A stretch of DNA of 64,000 nt from Xiphophorus maculatus (taxonomy: Eukaryota; Chordata; Actinopteri; Cyprinodontiformes; Poeciliidae). The notes below the pieces were generated by a model. It saw only the letters and a program-made list of their open reading frames with translations. It was not told the DNA's origin and ran no database searches. The DNA is taken from NCBI RefSeq assembly GCF_002775205.1, contig NC_036460.1, positions 17,574,402-17,638,401 on the forward strand. The letters run 5' to 3'. Below, piece after piece: positions 36,901 to 47,970 of this stretch. The stretch's first letter is position 1, and each line of letters begins with the position of its first letter. A program made the translations under genes and the position numbers.

Positions 36901-39900
36901 AAAGAGACAAAATGTTTCTCTTTACAATGAGACCGAACCATCTTCCCTTCTTTTAAAATGCTGTTCTCCTGTCGGGAAATTGAATTCCCTTCGTGTAGTT
37001 TTCCAGATGGTTTCCCTCATGCAGCTTATCGAAACATTTCCTCAAATCAGCTCTTTTCTCAAGCTCTACAAACACTGCAGCTCATATGCCGTACATGTAC
37101 TTACTTAGTTAGCAGGGAGGGCATGGGGATCTCCAGAAACTGCTCCTTCAAGGGCACAAAGGGCAGGAGGCCTGTGTAGAAGAGCCCAAGAAGGTGCAGC
37201 ACCCTGGGAAAACTGAACAAAACTGGAATATGGGGATTCTGAAAGAAAAAATAAATGGAAGAAAAATCTCAGTCAGATTCCATTAATGTAAAACTTTTAA
37301 GTCACTGACTGACAAGTAAAGACAGGAGCTTGTATGTTCAAAAGAAGCTGGGATGATTTCAGTATTTTTATGTTTAACTATGGTGGTTTGGACAGAGTTT
37401 TATACTACATCTAAATAAAGGACAACTTGATAAAAATAAACAAATATTCATTCAAGCAGCTTTCCACAAAAGAGGTGAATTCCCTAAGATGAGTTTATTA
37501 ATCTTGTTTTTTTTGTTTTGTTTTGTTTTTTTTAAAAGCTAACTTTCAGGATTTCTGGCAAATTTTTCTGCAAACAAACTATCAGATGGAAGAGTGATTG
37601 GACAGATTCAAAGAGAATTTGAAAATACAAACAATTTTTAATATCTATCCAGACACAGAGAAAATTTAAATCGAATTCTTCACATTTCCTTATTTTTTTA
37701 AGACTATGTATGACCCCTATATTTTAAGTGCATAAAAGCAAAAAATGGAAAAAAAAAAACATAAGTTAACTAAAACAAGGATATACTTTCATAGCAGTAC
37801 CTCCTTGTAACATTTTTTGACAATATGGTTCCTGGAGTTGCCCCACACAGTCAGATCCTCCCTGTCGTACTTAACGACCAGCTCAGAAACCTGTAAAAAT
37901 TAACACATTTAAAACATAAAATATGTTGTTTTTTTTCCTACTACAGAAATCACAAGACAACTTTGTCCTCCTCGTCCTTCGTTTTAGAATAAAAACGTGA
38001 TTTCAGTCTCCGCTTGTTTATTTACACCATTAATGAATCATTCTTCTAACAACACACAGTTCACTAGTTTGCTCAAACTCAAACTTTTACATCAATAAAT
38101 AAAGACAAATGTAAGATAATCTACATTAAAATAGCACTGCATTCTTTTTTGCTGTGTGAGAACTTGAGGAAAAAGGAAAGATGCACACACCTTCTTAATG
38201 AGTGTGTCGTTGTTGACCTTGATGTCGATGTTGATGGGAGTGTTTGGGAAGGCATCAAACACATCCCTGAGGAGTGGGATACGTTTGTCTTCACCGCCCT
38301 CGCAGAAACACTCTGGCCAGATAAAGACAAATCAAAGAACACAATCTCAATTCAACAGGAAACTCAAAACTGTTGGCTGGAAGCGCAATCATCGTTCATC
38401 AGCAGCTGCATATATGTACTGTACTTGAGTGCTTAAATGTGAGAAATTAGAATAACTTAGAGCGTTACTTATGACATTAGTGATGGATCTGAAGTTCTTA
38501 CCCCTTTGAAAAGTTACACCCAGCTTGCAGAGATATGGGGGAAGTTCCTGCAAAAAGCACACAGCAGTGGAAAGTTTGAAGAAATTAAAACTGCAGTCGC
38601 AGTGTTTCTCTACGCTCATGACAATATGCGTTCTACGTGGGTCTAAACGTGAACAAATACAAATTAGCATTTTTCAAGCCTGTCATGTCTTTGAAGAGTG
38701 TGTATAATTTATAAATACACTCATATAATTTATTCTTTATGTAGATTAAGAAAAATGCGTAAACTGCAGTCTGCTACTCAATTGGCTGTCACTCATAATA
38801 TTTTTCAATCCCACACTTAATTAAAATTAAAATCTTTTTGAATTCTTCCATTTTAAGTAGAGTTCTTCCAAAAAAACAAAACAAAAAGGTTGTGTTTCAC
38901 TCCTGTTCAAGAACTTAGGATACTGGGTTGAGACAATGAGATTAAAAACATTATTTTCAGGTCCTTGGTGTAATTTTAGTAGAACTTACTTAAACATAGT
39001 AGCAATGGAGCATTTGTTTTGAAGATAACTTTTAATTGCAAAACTTTGTCGTGTTTTCTTCCCCTATATCCACAAAATTTGTGATAAATAATGACCAGCT
39101 GGTCATTAGCCATTCACTCACAAGCTAAAGAACCTTACATCTAAGGGGAATGATCTTCAGATCCACAACAATCAACACACAACAATGTCCACATTTGTAC
39201 ATGCATGTACAACAACTTTAAAATACACTCAGATTTTTTGGGAGAAGCAAAATCTCAATCTGAATATACTGAAAAAAAAAGAAATCAACCTTTAAATTTA
39301 ACGCATTTATTCAGTGAAGACGAGTTCTCCAGCAGTGAGCTTTGGAGATTTCTTTTTAACCATCTTCACCTTAAATCCAGCAGCCATTGGGCAGTAGACC
39401 TGGCCAGGTCTTCTATATTAAGTTATTTTATTGAAAACTGTTATATCTTAACACAAAATAGACTTCCCTACTAAGTAAATGTACTGAAGTTAAAGCTTTT
39501 ATTCTTCTAACATTTTTTTATTGAAATGATGCTGCTGCAACAAAAAAAAAAGATTTTAAACCTTCCAACACTCCTTCACCAGAGTTGATATAACCACCAA
39601 ATGATACAAATTTGTGTTTTAGCTAGAAGTTCATAAACAAGTAAACAAAGCAGAAATATACTATAGGAAAGAATTAATCAACTAATTCCCATCAACCCAA
39701 AGGTCATGATGTTAACCAGCATGTGACACAAACAGGTGGCTTTGTGTGCACCTCAGGTGATTAGGCGCATGATCCAGCTCAAGTCTAAAAGACTGCACAC
39801 AAAAACCACAAGATACTGTTTTTAATCTAGTTCTTCTTAAAATCGGACCAAAACTAGAATGTTTTAATGTTGACAAATGTTTCTTCAACTAAGGAAGCTA

Positions 39901-41278
39901 TGGGGGGAGAAATATAGCACATATAGAAACTAAACAACAGATGTTGCATGTTTATAGAGAAGCACAACTCACAGCATATGTCAGGTCGCTGATGTTAGCA
40001 TTGATGCCACAAACCCTCTTCAAGTTGCCATCATGTGAGACCACAACCTGCTCATCCTTCGTCAAGTGGCAATCCAGCTCCAGCATGTCTGTGCCGAGAT
40101 CCACAGCACTGCATGAACCCACACAGAGAGCACACTGTGGTGAAGTCGTTTATAAAAGTGTTCAGATCAGGGAAACTGGTCCTAACAGTGGCACTTAGGA
40201 CTCCTCACTGTGATGGAGCGCATTTTCAGTAAACATAAAAACGCTCACATCCCGAAGTCCAACACAGATATAAAAGAGCATTCTACTCACTGTTTGAAAG
40301 CTGCCATGGTGTTCTCCAGGTTTTCTCCAGCGCCTACAAGACAATATGCACAAACATCAAGGAAGCTGCAATGTTTTCTCCATCTTATAGACCTAAGATA
40401 ATCTATAGGGATTCATTCTGGGGGTTCATTGTTGACACTTTCAGTTAAGCCCAAAATTATTCATACCCCGTAGCACATTTTGATTTAAGATAGGGCCTAA
40501 TGATGGCCTCCTTCCACAGATCTGCTTTCAGATTTAAGTTGGGACTTAACAAATGTAATTTACTGTGCTTTCCAAATGTATTCAAACTTCCCGATGCTGC
40601 TTGTACATTCAAATTTCTCTAACACTGAGATTAAATTACACACAGACAACAATCAGGAGTCGATTTCTGAATGCATCTGGTCACAGAGGATTTTGTTGGG
40701 TGTATCAGATTAAAGGGGAGCAAACACAACTACATGCCACAATTTTCAGATATTTACTCATAAAATACTTTACAAGGCCTGAACGTTTGTTTTTTTTAAT
40801 CTTATAAAAATGACTTTAAGTTTGTAGAAATAACATCAAAAATTAAATATGAACATTACCACTGTAATCCTTAATAGTGTTCAACTTTATTATATTGTTT
40901 ACAGTCTGGTTTTTCCCCTCAGGCACAGTTTGTGTTAACTTTTTTAAATTATTTTACTCAGTTTGTGCATTTCTATACATTTTTTTCCTTTTCATTTGAT
41001 CTTACTTTAGAGCCCACCTCATTTCTTATTTTTTTTACTTGTAATTTCTATACTGGTATATCCGCCTGCTTCTATTCACTTGTCAGTTTGTTGCTGATAC
41101 ACCTGAATTTCCCCATTAAGGGGCAATAAAGGTTGAACTCACCTCCACGGTGGGAAATGTGCTTGCTGAGGAACCTCTCCCTCTTCCTCCGGTGCAGGAG
41201 AGTTGGACATTTGAGCAGCAGGGCCGAGGTGAGCACATACCCCGTCACTGTAGACACTATGTAGATAGCGGCACACAT
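33919..41278 (-). CDS. gdpd1: Glycerophosphodiester phosphodiesterase domain-containing 1 (complete, 317 aa)
   Basis: GDPD1 (GDE4) is a membrane-bound, lysophospholipase D-type enzyme of the GDPD family that cleaves lyso-glycerophospholipids, including N-acyl species, to phosphatidic-acid type products. Ten coding exons on the minus strand: 41278-41143, 40333-40291, 40108-39973, 38547-38502, 38312-38191, 37890-37801, 37238-37105, 35657-35598, 34659-34608 and 34053-33919. All have GT-AG ends and phases that join into 954 bases. The N-terminus (MCAAIYIVSTVTGYVLTSAL) is a signal-anchor helix. The GDPD catalytic signature is present: HRGGAGENLENT across exons 1-2 (His and Glu-Asn), and DMLELDCH in exon 3 (metal-binding Glu and Asp). 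The later TVWGN, VYIWVLNDEEDF and GATGVMTDFPTRL blocks are typical of the family's TIM barrel. Length matches human GDPD1 (314 aa). The sequence is closer to GDPD1 than to GDPD3. Confidence 0.95.
34303..34478. repeat. 176-bp direct duplication, copy 2 (last gdpd1 intron)
   Basis: Partner of 33631-33806, same orientation, four mismatches in 176 positions. Together the two copies bracket the terminal gdpd1 exon (33919-34053). Confidence 0.93.
36388..36586 (+). mobile_element. tRNA-derived SINE with target-site duplication
   Basis: The head has a tRNA-like RNA polymerase III promoter: box A TGGCGCAGGGG near 36403 and box B GGTTCGATTCC near 36465. The body ends in AATAAAGG...aacctttaaaa and an A-tail. 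Identical 11-mers AAGTATTTTTT flank it (36377-36387 and 36587-36597), the mark of LINE-mediated insertion. It sits in a gdpd1 intron. Confidence 0.92.
40450..40795. mobile_element. Tc1-like terminal remnants in a gdpd1 intron
   Basis: caaaattattcatacccc at the left and a right part reading gtgtatcagattaaagggga ... gccacaattttcagatattt match the terminal regions of the same fish Tc1 group seen elsewhere in this window. The transposase part is essentially gone. Confidence 0.5.
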
Positions 41279-41902
41279 CTCCTATCAGTCCACTGCAAAA
41301 CAAACAGTTCCCAGTTAGCATCAACAGCCAGGCAAGGGTTTCAACAGACACTAACTCAGTCTGTCTTTATTAGAAGCAAATGATTATTAGATGGAAGCAC
41401 TGAAGGACCATCTGAGGAACAGGGAGATCTGAACCACTTCTGGGTATTTACTACAGCATGTTAAAGGGGTAAAGGGCTTCAGAAGATTACATTTAAAAAC
41501 AGGAAAACAGTTAATAGATATTGACTATTTTTGTCCTGATTAAAACCATAAATTTGACCTTGTAATTAAGCCTATGCGTAATCTTTAAAATACACTCAGG
41601 CGCTGGTCGAGTCAACCTCATAAAATTATAAACGATTAATTATTGAAAATTATCCGAGAAAATATTTGGTCAGCGTTAATTATATGCTCCGTTGTTAAGT
41701 GATGCGACTCAAACAGCATCATAATTAGGTCTTACGCAATAAAGATTATTGAGCAAGGATTGCGCTTAAAGATATATATAAAAAGCCTAAAATAAAGTCA
41801 GTCTTATGGACCACATCAGGAACAACTGATGTCGATGTCCAACTAGCTTTGCTGAGCTAATGGTAGCGATGATGGGGTCAAACTCTGTCTGTGGGTTCTT
41901 AC

Positions 41903-42079
41903 CTTTGTCATCAATCACTGTGTTGCTCTCTGTTCGTTTCCCTGACCTCCTCGGCTGGGTGCAGGTCAGCGGTCTGTAGAGGTAAACTGATGTGCTGGCC
42001 TCTGGTCTACATATGCCCTGAGTCTACAACACAGCTGGAACAACACCAACCGGCGGCTGTCAACGGTACGCGCATGCGC
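41903..42079 (-). promoter_or_regulatory. gdpd1: Probable gdpd1 non-coding first exon and NRF1-type promoter
   Basis: On the minus strand a strong donor (GATGACAAAG/GTAAGAACC) ends an exon at 41903. The coding exon's acceptor lies at 41293 (TTTGTTTTGCAG), giving an intron of about 610 bases. The upstream end contains the palindrome GCGCATGCGC (42070-42079), a canonical NRF1 site, common in TATA-less housekeeping promoters. Transcription start is inferred near 42060. Confidence 0.55.
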
Positions 42080-43319
42080 TTTTCGCTTCTGAATATCAGG
42101 CAATGAAATAAGCACTTCCGCTAAGAAATTTTTAGAATAAAAGCTGAGTGACATAAGTGATATTATCAAAGAAAATACGCCCATAGCTGTTTAATCTCAC
42201 ACTGAACAGTTTTAACATGTATAACCTTTATAATAATTCGAGGCATACTCAAATATGTAAAGCTAAATTACAAACTAAGGCTTCCGTCAATGTGTTCTTG
42301 CGCTCTGGCCTCCGTCATAAACAAGTAGAGGCGCAAACGACACGTCTGCGCCTTCGCCATATTGTGAGAGGCAAGTTCTCTGGTATTATATACTTGGAAA
42401 CTGGATAACAGCTAAGTTTGTTGAATGTTATTCACCTACTAATTTTACTTATGCCAACTGTGAAAGCTTTAAGAATAAAATAAAAATATAAATTTAACAG
42501 CAATTTAAAACACTTATGTTAAAACAAATGGAATACATTGGAACCAACCAGACTTATTTTTGTGTATACAAATTTATGTTTTGGGTCGTCTTCTTAGGAA
42601 CCCCAGAGAATCAAGCCTGCTTGTTTGTTTTTCAAGTTGAAAGTTGTATCCATTTACTGAAGATTTCAGTCATTACATCATAATAGCAATACATTTCTGG
42701 AACAGTGTTCAAGTGCAGGACAGTTCAAAATGCAGACAGACCCGAAGTATTTCTTTTTGTCATTCGCTTGTTAACTGGATTACCGCTGCCCTCATGCTGT
42801 CAAACTGAAGTGGAGACGTTATGCCATGTAAAGTTGTATGTAGCACGTGTATATTCACAATGTCTTCTTTAACCCAGCAAGTTAGCCATGTTTAATAGTA
42901 AACAATTAGCAAACTGCGTCGTTGCTCACACAGATTTTAATTGTTTCAAGAGGTAAAAACTACAATATATTTCAAACAATGAATTACGGTGCCATTCAAA
43001 AATGTACATACTTATCTGATGCACTGGCCCTAATCCTCTTCCGTAGACATGCAGTATTAATGTTGTTTTGTTTTTTTATTTTAAATAATGATAAATTAAA
43101 GTCATATCACATAGAAGATCAATAAATCTAAAAAGGACATGCTGTTCAGGCACAACTACAGGTGAAAACCTGCAACTCAGAGCAAAGGTCACACAAAGCA
43201 CACTTATGTCTACCTACACTCTAGAAACAGGACAATTGAATGACTGAGGTTTGAACAAACAAGTTATATTGACAGTTTAAACCGGGAGAACAGTATAGAG
43301 AGACAATTGGCCTGGCTCC

Positions 43320-43546
43320 TCCTTCTCATGCTGGGAGAGACAGCAAGCTCACCCTGCTGGATGCTGGTCACACATTTTAGTCACACACTGCTGTGGGATG
43401 GCATCCTGTTCTTCAACCACCATTTGTGGCAAGTCAGCCAGTGTGATTGTGTTAGTTGCTCTAACATAAACAGCAGCACCTCCTTGCTGAGTGTTCAATT
43501 GAGAATATGACTGAAGACACGCCATTCCATCCTCTCCACTCTTCAC
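43320..43546 (-). pseudogene. Tc1/IS630-type transposase C-terminus relic
   Basis: A 65-codon minus-strand frame contains YVRATNTITLADLPQMVVEE followed by DAIPQQCVTKM. This resembles the C-terminal part of fish IS630/Tc1-type transposases (domain with W/E..IPQ before a short basic tail). No upstream catalytic part is seen, so it is a fragment. The family match is from memory of the pattern. Confidence 0.5.
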
Positions 43547-43549
43547 TCT

Positions 43550-43780
43550 TGAGTCAAAAGTTCTCTACTTAAGTAGAAGTACAGATACGTATATGAAAAA
43601 ATATCCTAGTAAAAGTTAAAGTACAGGTTGAACTGTTTTACCAAAGAAAAGGTAAAAAGTACAAGTTTTGAAATGTACTTAAATACAAAAAGTAAAAAGT
43701 AGTTTTCACCTTCAAGAATACAAAATTACTTCCAATAAGTCTAAATACATAAAAATACTTAAGAATTAAATGCCTGAATT
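43550..43780. repeat. AAGTA-rich interspersed repeat
   Basis: The segment repeats short words such as AAGTAC, TACTTAA and AAAAGTA many times in both orientations. This resembles a widespread class of fish repeats built on acttaagtaaaagtac words. Termini and class are not defined here. Confidence 0.55.
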
Positions 43781-44201
43781 TAATATGGCTATTACTTTAA
43801 TAAATAAACTCTGGGCCGTCAACATCTTGACTTTGAGCCTCAGTTGCAGAATTGAGATTCTCCCAGTCCACCAGACCTTGCTAATGTGCAGTTGTGTCTC
43901 CAACAAACTGTGTTAAGGTTTTAGATGTGTATGAGAGCAATGTCTAACTTGAAGGTTGAACCAAAGCAAAGGTAACACTTCTGACCTTGCATTGTACGTA
44001 GAGTAGAGTCTGCAATAATGACAATCAGACTCAGTGACTGATAGTACAAGTCAAAGTCCAATTTACGTAACATAGAGTCGATGGAGAAATGATTCACACC
44101 CAGGTGATAGCAGAGCTACTTTAGACATTTCGTAGTGCGTAAACAATTAGCCAGTACAGCTATTTTTCAGCTGGGTCTTGGTTTAATTTTAGGGAAACAA
44201 A

Positions 44202-47200
44202 ATGCCTCAATCACTGATAGAAATTCAGGAGGAATGGAAATCTCTGGAGCAAGATTTTCAGATGCTTCAGGTAAGAAATATCCTGTCAGCTGATAGTATC
44301 TCGTCCAATTCTGCAAACTCCATAGCATTCAGTTTTTTATGATGAATTTTAACATCCACTAACTAGCAGACAAGCTAATTGGCCACAAATTATACATGCT
44401 TTTTATTTATTTATGTATTTACATTTTCTTTACAGTTATGTCATTCATACATTTAAACCTTTTCTGTTGCCCTTTTCCCCAGGAGACACACAAAAAATAT
44501 TTACAGAAACTGGATGAAATCTCCAGACTCCAGAGCAGCTGTTCGTCATCTATCGCCCGTCAGAGAAAAAAATTGAAGGAGATGTCCAGCCAAGTCAATA
44601 AGTAATTATCCACACACCCTGAAATGTGTATGCATGTGAAGGTAGACACAAGACGTAGGGTCATGAAGATATATTAGAGGGATAAAAGGTGAACCAGCTA
44701 AAAGAAGCTGATAATGATAATATTTACTCTTTTTTATGTATCAGGTGTACAAAGGGATCATCAGCAGATGATGCAAAGACTTTAGGTAACATAAAAGAGC
44801 AAGTCAAGACCCAAGAACATGCTTTCTCTGAAATGGATGCTTTCCTTCCCAAGAAAAATGGGTGATGACATGAATTTTGACATATTTTCAGCTGAAAACT
44901 TTGAACAAGACTGGTCTGTAACGTGGTTTTCAAAAGTTAAACAAATACACCATGGTTTGGTTTCAAATTGCAGGTTATACCTCAGTCTGGTTCTCGGAAA
45001 TGTGAATGTGACTCTTCTGAGCAAGCAGTCAAAGTAAGCATCCGAGTTCAGATTTCTTTGTTAAATGCAACACATTTTTCTTCTAATTTCATCTTGTAAA
45101 GATTCTTTTCTTTTTTCTTTTTCTTAATCAGATAAAATTATGAATTTATTCTGTTGCGCTATGTATAATGTTGTGTAATGTTGTGTAAACACATCATTCC
45201 CAGATTTGCCTACAAGGATGAATATGAGAAGTTCAAGCTGTACCTTACAGTGGTCTTACTGCTGCTCTCTTTCATATGTTTTTTCTTCGTGAGCTACAGG
45301 TGAAGCAAACACTATCAGAAAATGTTACATGTGAAATCACCCATTTTCAGTATATTTATAGCGATGGAACATTATATGTTCATGCATGATCTTGTTTGAA
45401 TCTTTTGCTTCAGATTTCTGGACGCAATCTTCAACTTCCTGCTAGTTTGGTTTTACTGCACATTAACGATCAGAGAAAGCATCCTCATCACAAATGGATC
45501 CAGGTTAGTCTCAATTCTCCATAGTTATTGGCACTACATGCAAAAACGCATGTATTAATGCGTTTTTGACTTAATTTGAAACTCAAACTGAATGGGATAT
45601 ATCTTAAATCAGGATCAAAGGATGGTGGGTTTTTCACCACTACATCTCAGCCTTTCTGTCCGGTGTGATGCTGACATGGTAAGTACAGCTTAAAAACAAA
45701 ACCTTAAAAAAAATAAATAAAATTCTCAAACTAAATTTGTTCTCATCAAACCTCACATTTCTCAACTTTTACATCTCCAGGCCAGACGGGATCCTTTACC
45801 AGACATTCAGGGGCCAATTTCTTGCCTATTCCTTATATCAAAGTATGTTCAAAGTTTTTACAGAAGAATCACATAGTTATGATTTCATACATGCTCACAG
45901 TTTGTTTTTGTCATGGAACCTCCTTTAGATTTTGTTCAGTGTCTGCAGTACTACTATCAGAGTGGATGTCTGTACAGACTTCGCACGCTGGGAGAAAGAC
46001 ACAACATGGATCTGACTGTTGGTGAGATGTAAACACATCAAGGTCACAAAATACAAATTGACGCAGATACACATACCATATGGTTTTAAATATATAATAT
46101 TAAAGTGTGCTGATTATGGGGACAAAAAAAAGAAACATTTTAAATTGTTTACATTTCTTCTCTTTAAAGAGGGATTCCAGTCCTGGATGTGGAAAGGCCT
46201 GACGTTTCTCTTGCCCTTCCTGTTTTTTGGTCATGTGAGTAGAATCTGTAAACCCCAAATGTTTCCAGTTTGCGCAAGGTTAGCAACAAATGACAATTGT
46301 GATTTGTCATGGTTTGAATTGAGCAATAATTGTGAAAAGTGCTGGTGTCGTAGAACCAATGCTTAAAGATTAGGGGATTTTGAGAATCTGGGCGAGAGTT
46401 TAATGTGGGTGATAATAATTTTGGCTCCTTGACACAATGCTGGTGAATAGATTGCTTCTGTATTTTATTTATTTATTTATTTATTTTATCATAACTCATA
46501 TTTCCGATCATCAAAGATTTAATATCAGCATCGTAACACGGTAAAATGCAAAAACCTGTTTTTAAACAAGGTTTAATTTATTGCAGGAGCAAATATATCT
46601 TGGGCAATTGCTCTTTTTTTTCTGCTTTTGCCATTTTTGAAAAATAAATTGAATCTTTATTTGGAAACCGCATTTTAAATTTTTTATTGTGATGAGTTTT
46701 GAAAAAAAAAATTTAATCTAACATTAACATTTGAGTCATGATCTGAAATATTTAAGGGTAACAAAAAAGTAAGATCACAAGAAATCCTTAAGGTTAACTT
46801 GGAAATATACACTGAAAGTCCACTAAAATGCATGCTTCTCCTGTTTCCTGCTTCATCTTTTTGTTTTGTCTTCAGTTCTGGCAGCTCTTCAACAGCGTGT
46901 CTCTGTTCAGAATGGCTCAGCTCCCAGACTGCAGGGAATGGCAGGTGAGTCTACTCAGTCACCAGATATTGCTGCATCACTGTAGTCCTGCTAAATGTTG
47001 CTGTGTCACTCTTTCCCTACTTTCATAACAAACGTATCCTCCATGTGCTCATCATTCACACCCTCAGACTATAATGAATAAATAAAACTGTGTTAATATT
47101 TAAATACAATCTAAACACAAAAGGTCTATAAAAATTCAGAGTTGCATGACATTTTCCCACCATCATCCTCTGCATTATAGAAATATATTACAATATTAAT

Positions 47201-47349
47201 ATTCACTGCTATTTTGTTGATTCATGTAATGTCAGGTCCGGGTGTGTGGTGCCTGCTTCCTCATTCTGTTCATGGGGAATTTCTTCACTACCCTCGCAGT
47301 TGTTCGTCACAAGTCGAAAAGCAGGAATCAGAAACCAAAGAGCATGTGA
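44202..47349 (+). CDS. tmem120a: Transmembrane protein 120A (complete, 339 aa)
   Basis: TMEM120A (TACAN/NET29) is a six-helix membrane protein of the inner nuclear envelope/ER whose fold resembles the fatty-acid elongase ELOVL and binds coenzyme A. It is linked to adipocyte differentiation; an ion-channel role in mechanosensing has been claimed and disputed. Exons: 44202-44270, 44483-44601, 44745-44861, 44974-45033, 45204-45299, 45414-45503, 45613-45678, 45781-45842, 45929-46021, 46170-46234, 46876-46944 and 47236-47349 (TGA), summing to 1020 bases. The first three exons give the coiled coil. [36 protein letters not shown] and WWVFHHY match TMEM120A better than TMEM120B at diagnostic positions (S and K in LSLVLG and SKQ, F in WWVFHHY, WPDG). 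Start context AACAAAATGC has A at -3. Next to por, as in mammals. Confidence 0.96.
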
Positions 47350-47576
47350 CGGTTAAAAATATACAATGGAATGAGATGCTGTCTCACCAAAGAGAAGACT
47401 AATTCTGACCGTGCTTCCTGTCACATCCCAGGATATAATAAAAAAAACCACATGATTTCATATTAACTATGGCAAATGTTAAATCAAAGCTGGAAGCATG
47501 TCTATGGTCGCATTAAAATTTGGAGGTATTCGAATAAGAAACCTATGCATGTGTGAAAATGACAATGCAAGAATGA

Positions 47577-47582
47577 AATAAA
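47577..47582 (+). terminator. Polyadenylation signal for tmem120a
   Basis: AATAAA lies about 230 bases after the tmem120a stop, followed by a T-rich stretch. It is the first canonical hexamer in the 3' UTR apart from an AT-rich AATAAAAA near 47439. Confidence 0.65.
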
Positions 47583-47749
47583 GGATTCAGTTTTTACCAA
47601 AACACCGTTCTGTGAATCTTTTAAGCCCGCTGTCAGATTTCTTCTGTTAAATCTTAAACTTAATATCAGACAACAAACTGACTAAACACAAAATCTGATT
47701 TTCATTGATTATTTTGAGAAGATACTCTCTTTTTATGATTTTACGGTAG

Positions 47750-47865
47750 AGGGTAAGCAGTCCCATCAATTACGGCAAGTTTTTCAGATCCTGTAGCATC
47801 AAGCAGCCCCACAGGATCACACCGCCTCCACCATGTTTCACTAAATGAATATACTTTATTGATCC
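47750..47865 (-). mobile_element. Tc1 transposase fragment, reverse orientation
   Basis: The plus strand reads gccccacaggatcacaccgc then ctccaccatgtttcac, the reverse complement of the Tc1 HGGG.. block. It is short and directly followed by a different repeat. Confidence 0.5.
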
Positions 47866-47970
47866 CAGAGGAAAATTCACATTTTAGTGCAACTCATCCA
47901 AGAACAACACACAAACAAACAACTAGGTGCCTGAGGATGCAGCCCTTCATCCTGAGGGGGGCGCTGCCCT
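47846..47970. repeat. Interspersed repeat with tactttattgatcccagagg end
   Basis: The word actttattgatcccagagg (47863) begins a stretch that is common in fish genomes as the 3' end of a retroposon. A second copy of the same end is at 63288-63317. The class is not certain. Confidence 0.5.

Larger units (their letters stand above)
42080..44201. other. Divergent intergenic region between gdpd1 and tmem120a
   Basis: Near the gdpd1 end there is a CpG-richer patch (42300-42375) with a YY1-type CCATATT box at 42357-42363, which may belong to the tmem120a or gdpd1 promoter. The rest is AT-rich and holds a transposase relic (43320-43546) and an AAGTA-rich repeat (43550-43780). A non-coding first exon of tmem120a could be hidden here; I cannot place it. 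Confidence 0.45.

Noticed and set aside
44819-45037. 72-codon frame through a tmem120a intron
   Set aside because: It reads across the intron 44862-44973 in another frame; the spliced reading restores the conserved [12 protein letters not shown] block.
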